Part shown: positions 1 to 8,325 of the stretch, piece after piece | Position numbering within the stretch: position 1 is the stretch's first letter | Layout: each line of letters opens with the position of its first letter | From: JBFMFR01 sp040752025 | GTDB taxonomy: Bacteria; Chloroflexota; Anaerolineae; Anaerolineales; UBA4823 | Assembly (NCBI GenBank): GCA_040752025.1 | Contig: JBFMFR010000003.1 | Span: 62,001 to 126,000 of the forward strand | DNA length: 64,000 bases | Direction of reading: 5' to 3' | The notes under the pieces: generated by a model | Database searches by the model: none | Told to the model about the DNA's origin: nothing | The model's input: the letters and a program-made list of their open reading frames with translations, nothing else | Translations under genes and position numbers: made by a program

Positions 1-231
1 CTGGCAATCATCGCCGCCAACAGCCTGGCAGGCTTCCTGGGGCACCTGCAGACCTGCGTCTGCGACCTGCCGCTGATTGCCACCTTCGTAACCGCCGGCC
101 TGGGAGGCACCTTCCTGGGGGCGCGCCTGGTCAAGCGCCTGCCCGCCCGCCTGCTGCGACTGGCCTTCGCCGCCCTGGTGATAATCCTGGCGCTTTTGTT
201 GCTGTGGGACAACCTGCCAGCGTTATGGTAA
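1..231 (+). CDS. TauE/SafE-family membrane permease, C-terminal fragment
   Basis: The frame is open from the first base to a TAA at 229-231, giving the last 76 residues of a protein that starts before the window. It shows a GHL segment, then a glycine-rich helix (GLGGTFLGARL), a short basic loop (KRLPARLLR) and a final hydrophobic helix ending in DNLPALW. This helix-loop-helix is the usual end of TauE/SafE (DUF81) sulfite or sulfoacetate exporter-like permeases. The substrate cannot be told. The stop overlaps the next gene, which suggests translational coupling. Confidence 0.7.
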   Translation: MAIIAANSLAGFLGHLQTCVCDLPLIATFVTAGLGGTFLGARLVKRLPARLLRLAFAALVIILALLLLWDNLPALW

Positions 232-887
232 GCATGCAAAGCTACCCTGTTTCTGCACGGCCGGCCCGCGCCGAGATCCTGGTGATCAATTCGCGCTTCA
301 TCGCCTCCGCTGCGCCAGCCACCAGCGTCGAAGAAGCCCGGCAGTTCATCGCCCAGGTGAAGGCCGAGTTCACCGATGCCAGCCACAATGTGCCCGCCTA
401 CGTGATCGGCTATGGAGCCACGCTCGTCTCCCACTGCCACGATGATGGCGAGCCATCCGGGATGGCCGGTCGGCCGGCCCTGGCCGTGCTCAGCGGCAGC
501 GGCCTGGGAGACATCGCCGTGGTGGTCACGCGTTATTTCGGCGGCACCAAACTGGGCACTGGCGGCCTGGTGCGCGCCTACAGCGACGCCGTACGGGCCG
601 TGCTGGCAGTGCTGCCGCGCGCCGAAAAAGTCTTCACCCACACCGTGATGCTGGCGCTGCCCTACGCCTGGTTCGAACGACTGCGCCTGCTGGTAACAGC
701 TCACCAGGGGCAGATATTGGATGAGACTTTCGCCGCCGATGTGACCATCACCGCCCGCTTCGCCGCCCAGCGCCTGGAAGCCTTCCAGGAAGCGCTGCGA
801 GAAGCTTCACACGGGGGACTGCAAGCCGAAATCATCGAGAGCGGCCCTGCTATCGTCCCCACCGGCTCTTTCGGGCTTCAAGAATAA
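225..887 (+). CDS. yigZ: YigZ/IMPACT family protein
   Basis: A 220-aa protein of the YigZ/IMPACT family, whose eukaryotic members act in GCN2/translation control; the bacterial role is poorly defined. Family hallmarks are visible: NSRFIA near residue 24, then HDDGEPSGMAGRP, then VVTRYFGGTKLGTGGLVRAY, followed by a ferredoxin-like C-terminal domain. Length is normal (about 200-220). ATG 225 overlaps the TAA of the upstream permease by 7 bases; ATG 234 is an equally possible start, and no strong ribosome site separates the two. The overlap suggests co-transcription with the permease. Confidence 0.9.
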   Translation: MVSMQSYPVSARPARAEILVINSRFIASAAPATSVEEARQFIAQVKAEFTDASHNVPAYVIGYGATLVSHCHDDGEPSGMAGRPALAVLSGSGLGDIAVVVTRYFGGTKLGTGGLVRAYSDAVRAVLAVLPRAEKVFTHTVMLALPYAWFERLRLLVTAHQGQILDETFAADVTITARFAAQRLEAFQEALREASHGGLQAEIIESGPAIVPTGSFGLQE

Positions 888-909
888 CTTCGCTCCCGGG
901 TTTGTCAGG

Positions 910-915
910 TATAAT
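910..915 (+). promoter_or_regulatory. Possible -10 box for the downstream oxidoreductase
   Basis: A perfect TATAAT lies in the 127-base gap before the Gfo/Idh/MocA gene. No convincing -35 hexamer sits 16-18 bases upstream, so this is only a candidate. It would give a leader of roughly 95 bases. Confidence 0.3.
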
Positions 916-1014
916 CTTTTCAGATCAAGGCAACTTTTCCCAAAACAAGCGCATCCCACAAAATCCGTGGCGTCCGTGTAAACCCGTGAGCTGTTCTCAT
1001 CCCAGGAGGTAACC

Positions 1015-2004
1015 ATGTCCAAAGTCCGTTGGGGCCTGCTTTCCACCGCCCACATCAACCGCCGCCTGATCCCTGCCATCCGCGCCTCAGGGCGCGGCGA
1101 ACTGGTAGCCGTTGCCAGCCGCGACCTGGCCAAAGCCAAAGAATATGCCGCCAAATGGGAGATACCCCAGGTCTTTGGCGATTACCAATCCATGCTCAAT
1201 TCCGGCCAGGTGGACGCCGTGTACGTCAGCCTGCCCAACCATCTGCACGCCGAATGGAGCATCCGCGCCCTGCATGCCGGCGTGCACGTGCTGTGTGAGA
1301 AACCCCTGGCAACCAGCCTGCAAGAAGTCGACGCGATGATCGCCGCCAGCCAGCAGAGCGGGTGCGTCCTGGCAGAGGCTTTCATGTACCGCCACCACCC
1401 GCAAACCAAAATCGTGGGCGAATGGGTGCACAGCGGCCGCCTGGGCGATGTGACCCTGGTGCGCGGCGATTTCAACTACATCCTGGAAGACCGCCAGGTG
1501 AATGTACGCATGCGCCCCGAGTACGGCGGCGGCAGCCTGTGGGACGTGGGCGTCTACCCGCTCAGCTTCGCCCAATTCATCTTCGGCGGCCCGCCCCAGC
1601 GCGTCTTTGGCATGCAGCGGATTGGCGACCTGGGCGTCGACGAAATCTTCGCCGGGCAGATGATCTACACCAATGGGGGAATAGCCCAGATCGGGGCATC
1701 CTTCCGCACACCTTTCTATATCTCTACCGACATCTATGGCACCCTGGGACGGCTCAGCCTGAACCGGCCCTTCGTTGCCATGCAAGAAGACCGCCGCCTG
1801 GTCTTCTATCCCAACCAGGGCCCGCCGCAGGAGATCCCCGTACCCGAAAAAGAGCTCTACCTGGGCGAGGTGGAAGACATGCACGCCGCCATCCTGGATG
1901 GAGCCCAGCCCTACCTCAGCCTGCAAGAGACACGCGACCACGTACGCACCGTCCTGGCGTTATACACCTCGGCCAAGACAGCCACGGTTGTAAACCTGGT
2001 GTGA
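1015..2004 (+). CDS. Gfo/Idh/MocA family NAD(P)-dependent oxidoreductase
   Basis: A 329-aa protein with an N-terminal Rossmann domain (KVRWGLLSTAHIN at residues 3-15) and the family EKP motif (CEKPLA near residue 95), whose lysine takes part in catalysis. The C-terminal half has the expected GGGSLWDVGVYP sequence of the alpha/beta substrate domain. The family oxidises or reduces sugars, inositols or trans-dihydrodiols; the substrate is not readable here. ATG 1015 follows a strong AGGAGGT 5-6 bases upstream. The sugar kinase on the other strand nearby may hint at carbohydrate use, but this is weak inference. Confidence 0.9.
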   Translation: MSKVRWGLLSTAHINRRLIPAIRASGRGELVAVASRDLAKAKEYAAKWEIPQVFGDYQSMLNSGQVDAVYVSLPNHLHAEWSIRALHAGVHVLCEKPLATSLQEVDAMIAASQQSGCVLAEAFMYRHHPQTKIVGEWVHSGRLGDVTLVRGDFNYILEDRQVNVRMRPEYGGGSLWDVGVYPLSFAQFIFGGPPQRVFGMQRIGDLGVDEIFAGQMIYTNGGIAQIGASFRTPFYISTDIYGTLGRLSLNRPFVAMQEDRRLVFYPNQGPPQEIPVPEKELYLGEVEDMHAAILDGAQPYLSLQETRDHVRTVLALYTSAKTATVVNLV

Positions 2005-2057
2005 ATTCGACAGGTAGCCTTACCTCATCAACTTGACCCTACAAGGAGAAACTCGCA

Positions 2058-3473
2058 GTGAAAACTTCTATCTTGCCGCGTCTATTACCCGCATTCCTGG
2101 CGCTCTGGTTGGCAGCAGCAGCCTGCACCTATGGAAATACCGCGCCGACCGAGCCGCCTACCCAACCGCCAGCAACTGCCGTTCCTGCCACGCAAGCTGC
2201 TGCGTCCCCTGTGCCAACCGCCGCCGCCACACTGCCGCCGCGGGATTTCAACCCTCCACCGGCGGCTGAATGCCAGCAAATCCAGGGCAAGGCCGCCGGG
2301 GCGCTCAAGGTGGCCTTTACGATGAACGAGGCGCCCTTTACCCTCCCCAACGGCCAAAACGGGGTCGGCTGTGTGCTGCAAGCCAAGGGCACAGGTGTAG
2401 ATTTCCAGGATATCCCTGCCGTGTATTCCGCCCTGAAAGAGGTCTTTCCAGGTTGGATAGACGATCCAACCCAGAGCGCCGATGGTCCAACCGCAACAAT
2501 CTGGGGCTGGTGGCAGGGAAGCACCCTGCTGCTGAACAGCGTGGAATGGCAGCCCTCGCCAGATGCCAACTGCCCGGCAGACCAGCCGATTGGCATGTGC
2601 AACCTGAAGCCCGAGCAGAGACTCTTTACGGTGACACTGACGGCGGGCGTTGCAGTGAACCCCCCAACGCTTCCGACTGCCCCGGTTGCTCCGGCTGTCC
2701 CCACCCCCACCGTGCCCGCCATACCAACCAACTTCGCCGTTGACCAGATTATGCGCCTGGATGCCGGGCCATTGGACTTAACCATCAACGGCTCTGTAAC
2801 CAGCGGAACGTACAACCGCTATAAACTCCCTATGGCTGCCGGCGAGGGCCTGGATATCCACCTATCTTCCCCCCAACAGACAGCCGGCTTTGTCCTGCTG
2901 GGGCCAGACCTGAAAGCTCTGCCCGGCACTGAAAACCAGCGCGCCCTGTGGTACTCGGCCAACGCCCTGGCGACTGGGGAGTACGCCATCATCGTTGGCT
3001 CGATCCAGGGAAAGGCCGACTACACGCTGGTCATCAAGATTACCGAGAGCGCTACCAGCGCTTACCAGCCGCTTCCCAACCAGGAATGCGCCCAAATCCA
3101 GCAAAAGGCCGAGAACGCTCTGTCGGTGGCTTTCATCCCCGGCCAGGACAGCTTCAGTTTGCCCACCGGCGAAAGCGGACTGGCCTGCACCCTGGCAGCT
3201 TCCGGCACCGGGGCCGATTTCGAGAGCGTCTCAGCAGTGATCGCAGCTTTGCAAGGCGCGTTTGGCGGCTGGAGCGAGGATAATAACCTGGCGGCTGGCG
3301 GCCCCACCGGCATGGCGATCGGCCTGCGGCGCGGCAGCGACGTGATGACCATCACTGTGCAATGGGAGCCATCGGATGACGCCAACTGCCCCACGGACCA
3401 GCCGATAGCTTCCTGCGACCTGCTGCCAGAGCAAAGGCTCTATTCGATCTACATCCAGGTCGCTCGCAAATAA
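2058..3473 (+). CDS. Secreted lipoprotein with a duplicated domain
   Basis: A 471-aa predicted lipoprotein. The start is GTG 2058, preceded by AAGGAG. A short signal peptide ends in a lipobox (LAAAAC, Cys about residue 22), then a Thr/Pro-rich linker. Two homologous domains of about 120 residues (about 70-195 and 340-471) share C-x-Q-I-Q, GxGxDF, DANCPxDQPI and LxPEQRL motifs. Between them lies a beta-rich segment (about 225-335, MRLDAGPLDLTINGSV... YTLVIKI) resembling bacterial pre-peptidase C-terminal domains. Four regularly placed cysteines per repeat suggest disulfides outside the membrane. Function unknown. It converges on the sugar kinase gene with a hairpin between them. Confidence 0.75.
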   Translation: MKTSILPRLLPAFLALWLAAAACTYGNTAPTEPPTQPPATAVPATQAAASPVPTAAATLPPRDFNPPPAAECQQIQGKAAGALKVAFTMNEAPFTLPNGQNGVGCVLQAKGTGVDFQDIPAVYSALKEVFPGWIDDPTQSADGPTATIWGWWQGSTLLLNSVEWQPSPDANCPADQPIGMCNLKPEQRLFTVTLTAGVAVNPPTLPTAPVAPAVPTPTVPAIPTNFAVDQIMRLDAGPLDLTINGSVTSGTYNRYKLPMAAGEGLDIHLSSPQQTAGFVLLGPDLKALPGTENQRALWYSANALATGEYAIIVGSIQGKADYTLVIKITESATSAYQPLPNQECAQIQQKAENALSVAFIPGQDSFSLPTGESGLACTLAASGTGADFESVSAVIAALQGAFGGWSEDNNLAAGGPTGMAIGLRRGSDVMTITVQWEPSDDANCPTDQPIASCDLLPEQRLYSIYIQVARK

Positions 3474-3489
3474 GCCGGTGCGCCAGAAA

Positions 3490-3515
3490 GGGCTGTCTCT
3501 GTACAGGGGCAGCCC
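3490..3515. terminator. Bidirectional hairpin between convergent genes
   Basis: GGGCTGTCTCT pairs with AGGGGCAGCCC (two G-U pairs) around a GTAC loop. It is flanked by AAA on the left and GTTT on the right, so it could terminate transcription from both sides. It sits between the lipoprotein stop (3473) and the kinase stop (3520). Confidence 0.65.
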
Positions 3516-3519
3516 CGTT

Positions 3520-5019
3520 TCAAACCTGGTCGCTCTGCACAGCCTGCGCCAGGCGGCGAAAGCGCTGGTAGCCCTGCAGGTAGGCTTGATGGCGCGGCGG
3601 GTTGGGCCAGTAAGACTGCAAAGCCGGTTGGCTGGCCTGCGCTTGCAGATCAGCCAGGTCGGTGAAGGCGCCCGCGCCCAGCCCGGCCAGCCAGGCCGCC
3701 CCCAGCGTGGCGGCCTGCGCCTGCGGTAGGGCTTCTACCTGGCAGCCGGTCACGTCGGCGCGCATCTGCATCCAGCGCCGGTTGCGCGTGCCTCCGCCGG
3801 TAGCCAACAAACGCCGGATTTCGACGCCGTGGGCCTGCTCCGCCGCCTGGCGCATCCATTCGATCTCGTAGGCCACCCCCTCCAACACCGCCCGGTACAG
3901 GTCCGCCCGGCCGTGCTCCAGCCCCAGGCCATAGAAGACGCCGCGCGCCTGTGGGTCGCTGTGCGGCGCGCCGCGCCCGGCCAGGTAGGGCAGGAAGAAC
4001 AGGTCGCTGTGCCCTGGATCAGCTTTTTCACCTGACAAAGCATCCAATGCTTCATAAGACAGCGGCGGATCGGCCAGCACGGCGCGCAGCCACTCCACCG
4101 CCCCGCCGGCCGAGGACAGGCCACCGGTCCAATACAGATAACCTGGTAAGACAAACAGCCCGTAGGAAAAACCCGCCTGCCAGGCAGGCGTATCCAGAGG
4201 GCGCTCGGGCAGGATGCCCAGGAGTGATTCGGCGGTACCGGTTGAATCGACCACCTGATCCCCTCGCAAACCGCCTGCCAGCAGGCTGGCTGCCAGCGCG
4301 GCGCAGATGTGATCGTGCCCGGCTACGGCCACTGGTGCACCGTTCAGCCGGGCCAACTCCGGACAGCCTCCCAAACGGGCACGTCCGGCAGGCGCGCCGC
4401 TGGGCAGCACCACCGGGAAGATATCGACCGGGAGACCCAGGGCATCCAGCAGTTCGCCATCCCATTCCTTCGTGTCTATGTGAAAAGCGTAGCTGCGGCC
4501 AGCCAGGCTCGGGTCGGTTGCCAGGATGCCACACAGGCGGTAGACGATGTAATCGGCGGTCGAAAGCCAGACGGCCCCGTCCAGGCTGGCCAGGCCCTGC
4601 TGGCGCGCCCACAGCAACTTGGCCAGGCTGCACTTGAACGTTGGGCGCAGGCCGCAGCGCAGGAAGCGCGCCCCGGCATCCACCTGCTGACTCAACGCCT
4701 GTGCCGCCGGCGCGGCAGCCGTATCGAACCAGGGCAAGAGCGGCGTGCGCGCCGCACCGGTGTGCAGATCCACCAACAGGCCGGTCTCCGCCATGCTGGT
4801 CACGCCCACGGCGGCAACCGGGCCATCGCAAGCGCCCAGGATTTCTGCCAGCACGCGCACCACGCCCTGCCAGAGCTGCTCCGGGGGGTAGTAAGCATAG
4901 CCCTCCGGGGAATGATGAAGCGGGTTCAGGCAAGTAGCCAGCGCCAGCATGCCGCCGTCCAGGCCGAACAGGCCGGCTTTGAGGTGGGTCGTGCCCAGGT
5001 CCAGGCCAATCAGGTACAA
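3520..5019 (-). CDS. FGGY-family carbohydrate kinase (xylulokinase-like)
   Basis: A 499-aa ATP-dependent sugar kinase. The phosphate-1 loop (GLDLGTTHLKAGLFGLDGG) is at the N terminus. The FGGY N-domain ends with the sugar-binding/catalytic AGHDHICAAL motif, and the C-domain has STGTAESLLG, YLAGRGAPHSDPQARG and the adenosine motif LLATGGGTRNRRWMQ. Length fits xylulokinase or gluconokinase types; the exact sugar is uncertain. The start chosen is TTG 5019, 4 bases after a GGAGG; an ATG at 5064 would add a poorly fitting 15-residue leader. It stands alone between a terminator hairpin and the dehydrogenase gene. Confidence 0.88.
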   Translation of the reverse strand: MYLIGLDLGTTHLKAGLFGLDGGMLALATCLNPLHHSPEGYAYYPPEQLWQGVVRVLAEILGACDGPVAAVGVTSMAETGLLVDLHTGAARTPLLPWFDTAAAPAAQALSQQVDAGARFLRCGLRPTFKCSLAKLLWARQQGLASLDGAVWLSTADYIVYRLCGILATDPSLAGRSYAFHIDTKEWDGELLDALGLPVDIFPVVLPSGAPAGRARLGGCPELARLNGAPVAVAGHDHICAALAASLLAGGLRGDQVVDSTGTAESLLGILPERPLDTPAWQAGFSYGLFVLPGYLYWTGGLSSAGGAVEWLRAVLADPPLSYEALDALSGEKADPGHSDLFFLPYLAGRGAPHSDPQARGVFYGLGLEHGRADLYRAVLEGVAYEIEWMRQAAEQAHGVEIRRLLATGGGTRNRRWMQMRADVTGCQVEALPQAQAATLGAAWLAGLGAGAFTDLADLQAQASQPALQSYWPNPPRHQAYLQGYQRFRRLAQAVQSDQV

Positions 5020-5092
5020 ACTGCCTCCAAAACAAAACGGCTGGCGGGCCAGATATCCTGCCAACCCGCCAACCGCCTGGATCGATGCAAAA

Positions 5093-6979
5093 TCAGCTCA
5101 CCTGCGATTGCAGCAGGCGCAGCAGCGAACGCCGGGCGAGCAGGTCGGTGCTGACCATGCCCAGCGGGCGCATGCCGCCGGCCTCACTCCGCTCAACCAC
5201 CGGCATGGCCGAAATCTCGTGATTCTCCAGCTTGCGGATCATCTCCAGGATCGTCTCTTCTGGCTCGGCTGAGATCACCTGGCGCGTCATGATCGCATCC
5301 AGCGTCTGCTCAACCGCTTCGCCTTGTGCAGTAGCCAACACGATGTCCCAATCGGCGACAATGCCCACCAGATCACCATCCTCGGAGATGACTGCCAAAA
5401 TCGGCGAACGCACTTCCACCAGCCTGGCAGCCGCCGCTCGCACGGTCTCGCTGACGAGCACGGTAGGGATCGGCACCATCAGGTCGGACGCGGTGCGGTC
5501 GCCCTCGCGGTTGGCGACGCGGCGAACGCTGATGTGCTCAGCCGCCTGGCAGGGCAGCAGGTCGGCGTCCGCCAGCAGCAGATCGACCAGCTCACGCATA
5601 TTGTGCCGGATGACCTCTTCGCGATAGCTTTCGGCCGCTTTGCGGCGCTTCTCGGCCAGCTTGTCCAACTCCTCAGCGTGCTCCGCCAGCCAGGCATCCA
5701 CCGCCTGGCGATCGCCCAGCATGCTGTCAGGGATGCGCAGGTTCCCGGGCGTGCGGATCAGGTGCTCCTGGGCGGCGAAGATCACCCCACCGGAATTACC
5801 CAGGAAGTCCGTGGCGATCAGCACGCCGCGCTGGCGGTAAACTTCACGCTCCATGCGCTCACGCGCCGCCCGGCGCTCGCGCTCCGGCGAATAGGTGTTG
5901 GCCCCTTCGATGATCACCGCCCACTGCCCCATGCGGTCCACCGTCATGGCCGCGCCTGAGGCGGCGTCCAGGTCGAGGTACTGCGCCACCGGCGAGGCCG
6001 GGATCAGGCAAAAAGCGGACTCGCGCAGCAGGTCGTTGGGGGCGCTGGAATACTTGGTATGCGAGACTCCCCAGCGATCCGAGAGCAGGACATCATTGAA
6101 GAAATGCCGCGTCACTGAGCCGCGCTCCTGCCACATCCCAAACAGGGTCTCCGCCGGCAGCCCCTGGGGATCGTACAGGTAGCCCAGGGCATCACTGATG
6201 CCCACCACCTGCGCCCCGGGCATGCGCTCGACCAGGACGCGCGCCGTGTGGGCACCGACTGCACCGAAGCCCTGGATCAAAACCTTGACATCCTTCGTCT
6301 CAGGGATGTGCAAACCGGCAAACTGCGGCAGGACTTTCAGGCGCGGCATTTCCTCCATCAAAGCTTGCAGAGCGATCACCAGACCTTCGGCGGCGGCGCC
6401 GAGCTGGTCGACGCGGTTGCCGCCCATCTCGACCGGCTTGGACAGCGCGTTGTCCAGCCCGTTTTCGATGGCAACTGTCTTCATGTCGGCGTCGTTGGTA
6501 CCCACATCGGGACCAGGCAGGTAGATCGAGTGATAGCGGTAGAGCAGGCGGGCGAAGCAGCGCACCACTTCACTGTGCTCCTGGGCGGTCAGGCTGCGCT
6601 CGGCCACAACACCAGCCTTGCCGCCGCCATAGGGCAGGTTGGAAGCGGCGTTCTTGAGGGTCATGCCGCGCGCCAGGCTGCGCACCGCGGCTGGCGTGAT
6701 GTCGGGCAGCATGCGGATGCCGCCCATCGCCGGGCGACCCATAGCCAGGTTGTCGACCACCAGGTAGCCGCCTACTTCGAGGGGAGATTTCTCATCCCAC
6801 ATGCAGATCACGTTGCGCGGGCCCAGGCTGTCCACCTCGATGCCCAGGCGTGACAGGCGATCGATATCCAGTGAGCTGAATTCCATGTAGCAGCGCCCAT
6901 CTTCACACACCAGGCGGTTCTGCCAGGTGCGTTCGGGCAGGCGTTCGCGCAGGAATGCCTCCATACGCTTTGGGATCAT
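5093..6979 (-). CDS. Glu/Leu/Phe/Val dehydrogenase fused to a CBS-domain pair
   Basis: A 628-aa NAD(P)-dependent amino acid dehydrogenase. Catalytic-domain motifs are GGIRMLPDITP (about 82), RGMTLKNA (about 104), the catalytic lysine in GGGKAG (about 118) and PGPDVGTND (about 155). The dinucleotide motif GFGAVG is near 235. Residues about 505-628 form two CBS repeats (ASDLMVPIPTVLV, LDAIMTRQVISAEPEE), which usually bind adenine nucleotides; this fusion is unusual. Where glutamate dehydrogenases have a side-chain-binding lysine (KGG), this protein has AMGG, closer to leucine dehydrogenase (ALGG), so a branched-chain amino acid substrate is possible. A strong AGGAGGT precedes ATG 6979. The gene starts 8 bases after the 423-aa gene. 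Confidence 0.88.
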   Translation of the reverse strand: MIPKRMEAFLRERLPERTWQNRLVCEDGRCYMEFSSLDIDRLSRLGIEVDSLGPRNVICMWDEKSPLEVGGYLVVDNLAMGRPAMGGIRMLPDITPAAVRSLARGMTLKNAASNLPYGGGKAGVVAERSLTAQEHSEVVRCFARLLYRYHSIYLPGPDVGTNDADMKTVAIENGLDNALSKPVEMGGNRVDQLGAAAEGLVIALQALMEEMPRLKVLPQFAGLHIPETKDVKVLIQGFGAVGAHTARVLVERMPGAQVVGISDALGYLYDPQGLPAETLFGMWQERGSVTRHFFNDVLLSDRWGVSHTKYSSAPNDLLRESAFCLIPASPVAQYLDLDAASGAAMTVDRMGQWAVIIEGANTYSPERERRAARERMEREVYRQRGVLIATDFLGNSGGVIFAAQEHLIRTPGNLRIPDSMLGDRQAVDAWLAEHAEELDKLAEKRRKAAESYREEVIRHNMRELVDLLLADADLLPCQAAEHISVRRVANREGDRTASDLMVPIPTVLVSETVRAAAARLVEVRSPILAVISEDGDLVGIVADWDIVLATAQGEAVEQTLDAIMTRQVISAEPEETILEMIRKLENHEISAMPVVERSEAGGMRPLGMVSTDLLARRSLLRLLQSQVS

Positions 6980-6987
6980 GTCACCTC

Positions 6988-8259
6988 CTAGGCGGCGTGC
7001 AGATTCTGCGCCGCCACGAACGACAGGCCTTTCTCCGTTAGCGCCCAGGCCGTGCGGTTCAGAGCATCGAATTTATCCTCGAAGTTCTGCCGCAAGTTCT
7101 CCCAGTCGCCAGCTTCGATCACCTCGCTCTGGTCGCGGAAGTAATCCAGGATATCGGAGGGGTGGGCGCGCTTTTCATCGATCTCCGGATCGCCGCCTTC
7201 GTGCTTGGCGGAGATGTTGGCCACGTGATCGGCGATCTGCACCAGTTCATCGCGGCGGTTGTAGGGCTGGCGCACGATGCTCTTATAGGTTTCGGTGATG
7301 TGGTGCTCGAAGCGCACCACGTCCTCGAAACCAAGCTGCTTACGGAACTGGGCAGTGATTTCCATGGTCTCGTTGTTGGCTGAGTTGCTCCAGTTGAAGC
7401 CGATCAACGGCGAAGTACCATCGTCGCGGGCGAAGAGCTTGGCCCCAATCAGAGTCCACAGGCCGGCGTAGGGATTATCGTTGCCCATGTAGACCGAGAT
7501 CTTGAACTCGATATCCACGCCCAGGCGGTAGAGCAGGTAGCCCACCAGGACCGTGCCCGGGTTGATGTTGAGCACCTGGCGCACTCCATAGTTGGTGTAG
7601 TAATACAGGAACTCATCCAACCACTTCAAGGGGTAGTGGTTGGGCTGGCCCACGCCACCGAAATAACCGGTGATGGTCGCCGGCCCGCCCAGGTGCACGT
7701 TCGAGCCATCGGTGCCCTTGGTGTCGAGCGTCTCGACGTAGCTGGCGCCCATGATCTGCATGGCGGCGGCCATGGCTGGCAGGTCGCCGTCGGCTTCCTG
7801 CTCCTTCATCTTGCGCACCTTGATGAAACGCCCCGGCATCAGGCTGCCTTCGGCGATGGCGCGCTCGGCAATGGTGCGAATATAGGGGAAATATTGTGCG
7901 GCGCTGATTTCCAACGTCACGGCATAATCATCAGCGAATTTCATCGCATCGGCACGTTCGCCCAACACCTTGCGGCGGTAAGCCGGCACGCTGATGAAGG
8001 CCCCCCGGTCGCGCTGCGCTTGCAGCCATTCCAGATCCTTCAAATACTCTGGCCTGGTTTGCTCAACGTGCTCGAGCAGGTTGGGCAACTGGCGGGCCTG
8101 CTCAGCCTTGCGGTTGATCTCCTCAGGCGAGCCGTGCTTGGCCACTACCGCCAGAAAATCATTCACCACACGCATGTCCGGGTTCAACAGCACGGCGTTG
8201 ATCTCGTCCAGGCGCTCGTAAGGAATCTTCAAAAGATGGCGCAGGTCTTGCTCTTCCAT
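6988..8259 (-). CDS. Conserved-looking protein of unknown function (423 aa)
   Basis: I do not recognise a family. The protein is soluble, with no signal peptide or membrane helix. It has a helical N-terminal third, then segments with dense glycine and polar residues suited to an active site: DTKGTDGSNVHLGGPAT, GYFGGVGQPNHYPLK, NINPGTVLVGYL and IGFNWSNSANNETMEI. The C-terminal third is helical and charged. ATG 8259 follows AAGGAG by 8 bases. It lies between panB and the CBS-dehydrogenase gene on the same strand, only 8 bases from the latter, so a metabolic enzyme in the same pathway is a reasonable inference. Confidence 0.75.
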   Translation of the reverse strand: MEEQDLRHLLKIPYERLDEINAVLLNPDMRVVNDFLAVVAKHGSPEEINRKAEQARQLPNLLEHVEQTRPEYLKDLEWLQAQRDRGAFISVPAYRRKVLGERADAMKFADDYAVTLEISAAQYFPYIRTIAERAIAEGSLMPGRFIKVRKMKEQEADGDLPAMAAAMQIMGASYVETLDTKGTDGSNVHLGGPATITGYFGGVGQPNHYPLKWLDEFLYYYTNYGVRQVLNINPGTVLVGYLLYRLGVDIEFKISVYMGNDNPYAGLWTLIGAKLFARDDGTSPLIGFNWSNSANNETMEITAQFRKQLGFEDVVRFEHHITETYKSIVRQPYNRRDELVQIADHVANISAKHEGGDPEIDEKRAHPSDILDYFRDQSEVIEAGDWENLRQNFEDKFDALNRTAWALTEKGLSFVAAQNLHAA

Positions 8260-8294
8260 TCAGATTGCTCCTTATTTTTAAAATAGACCGGCAA

Positions 8295-8316
8295 GGGCTG
8301 CCCATCCGGACAGCCC
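8295..8316 (-). terminator. Hairpin after panB
   Basis: On the minus strand GGGCTGTCC pairs with GGGCAGCCC (one G-U pair, GGAT loop) just after the panB stop. The U tract is weak (TCTATTTT about 10 bases later), so it may be a partial terminator or processing hairpin that lowers expression of the next two genes. Confidence 0.5.
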
Positions 8317-8325
8317 CCGATGATC

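Noticed and set aside
1087..1941. A 284-aa minus-strand open frame opposite the Gfo/Idh/MocA gene
   Set aside because: It has no domain match, and the opposite strand carries a clear enzyme with a ribosome site.
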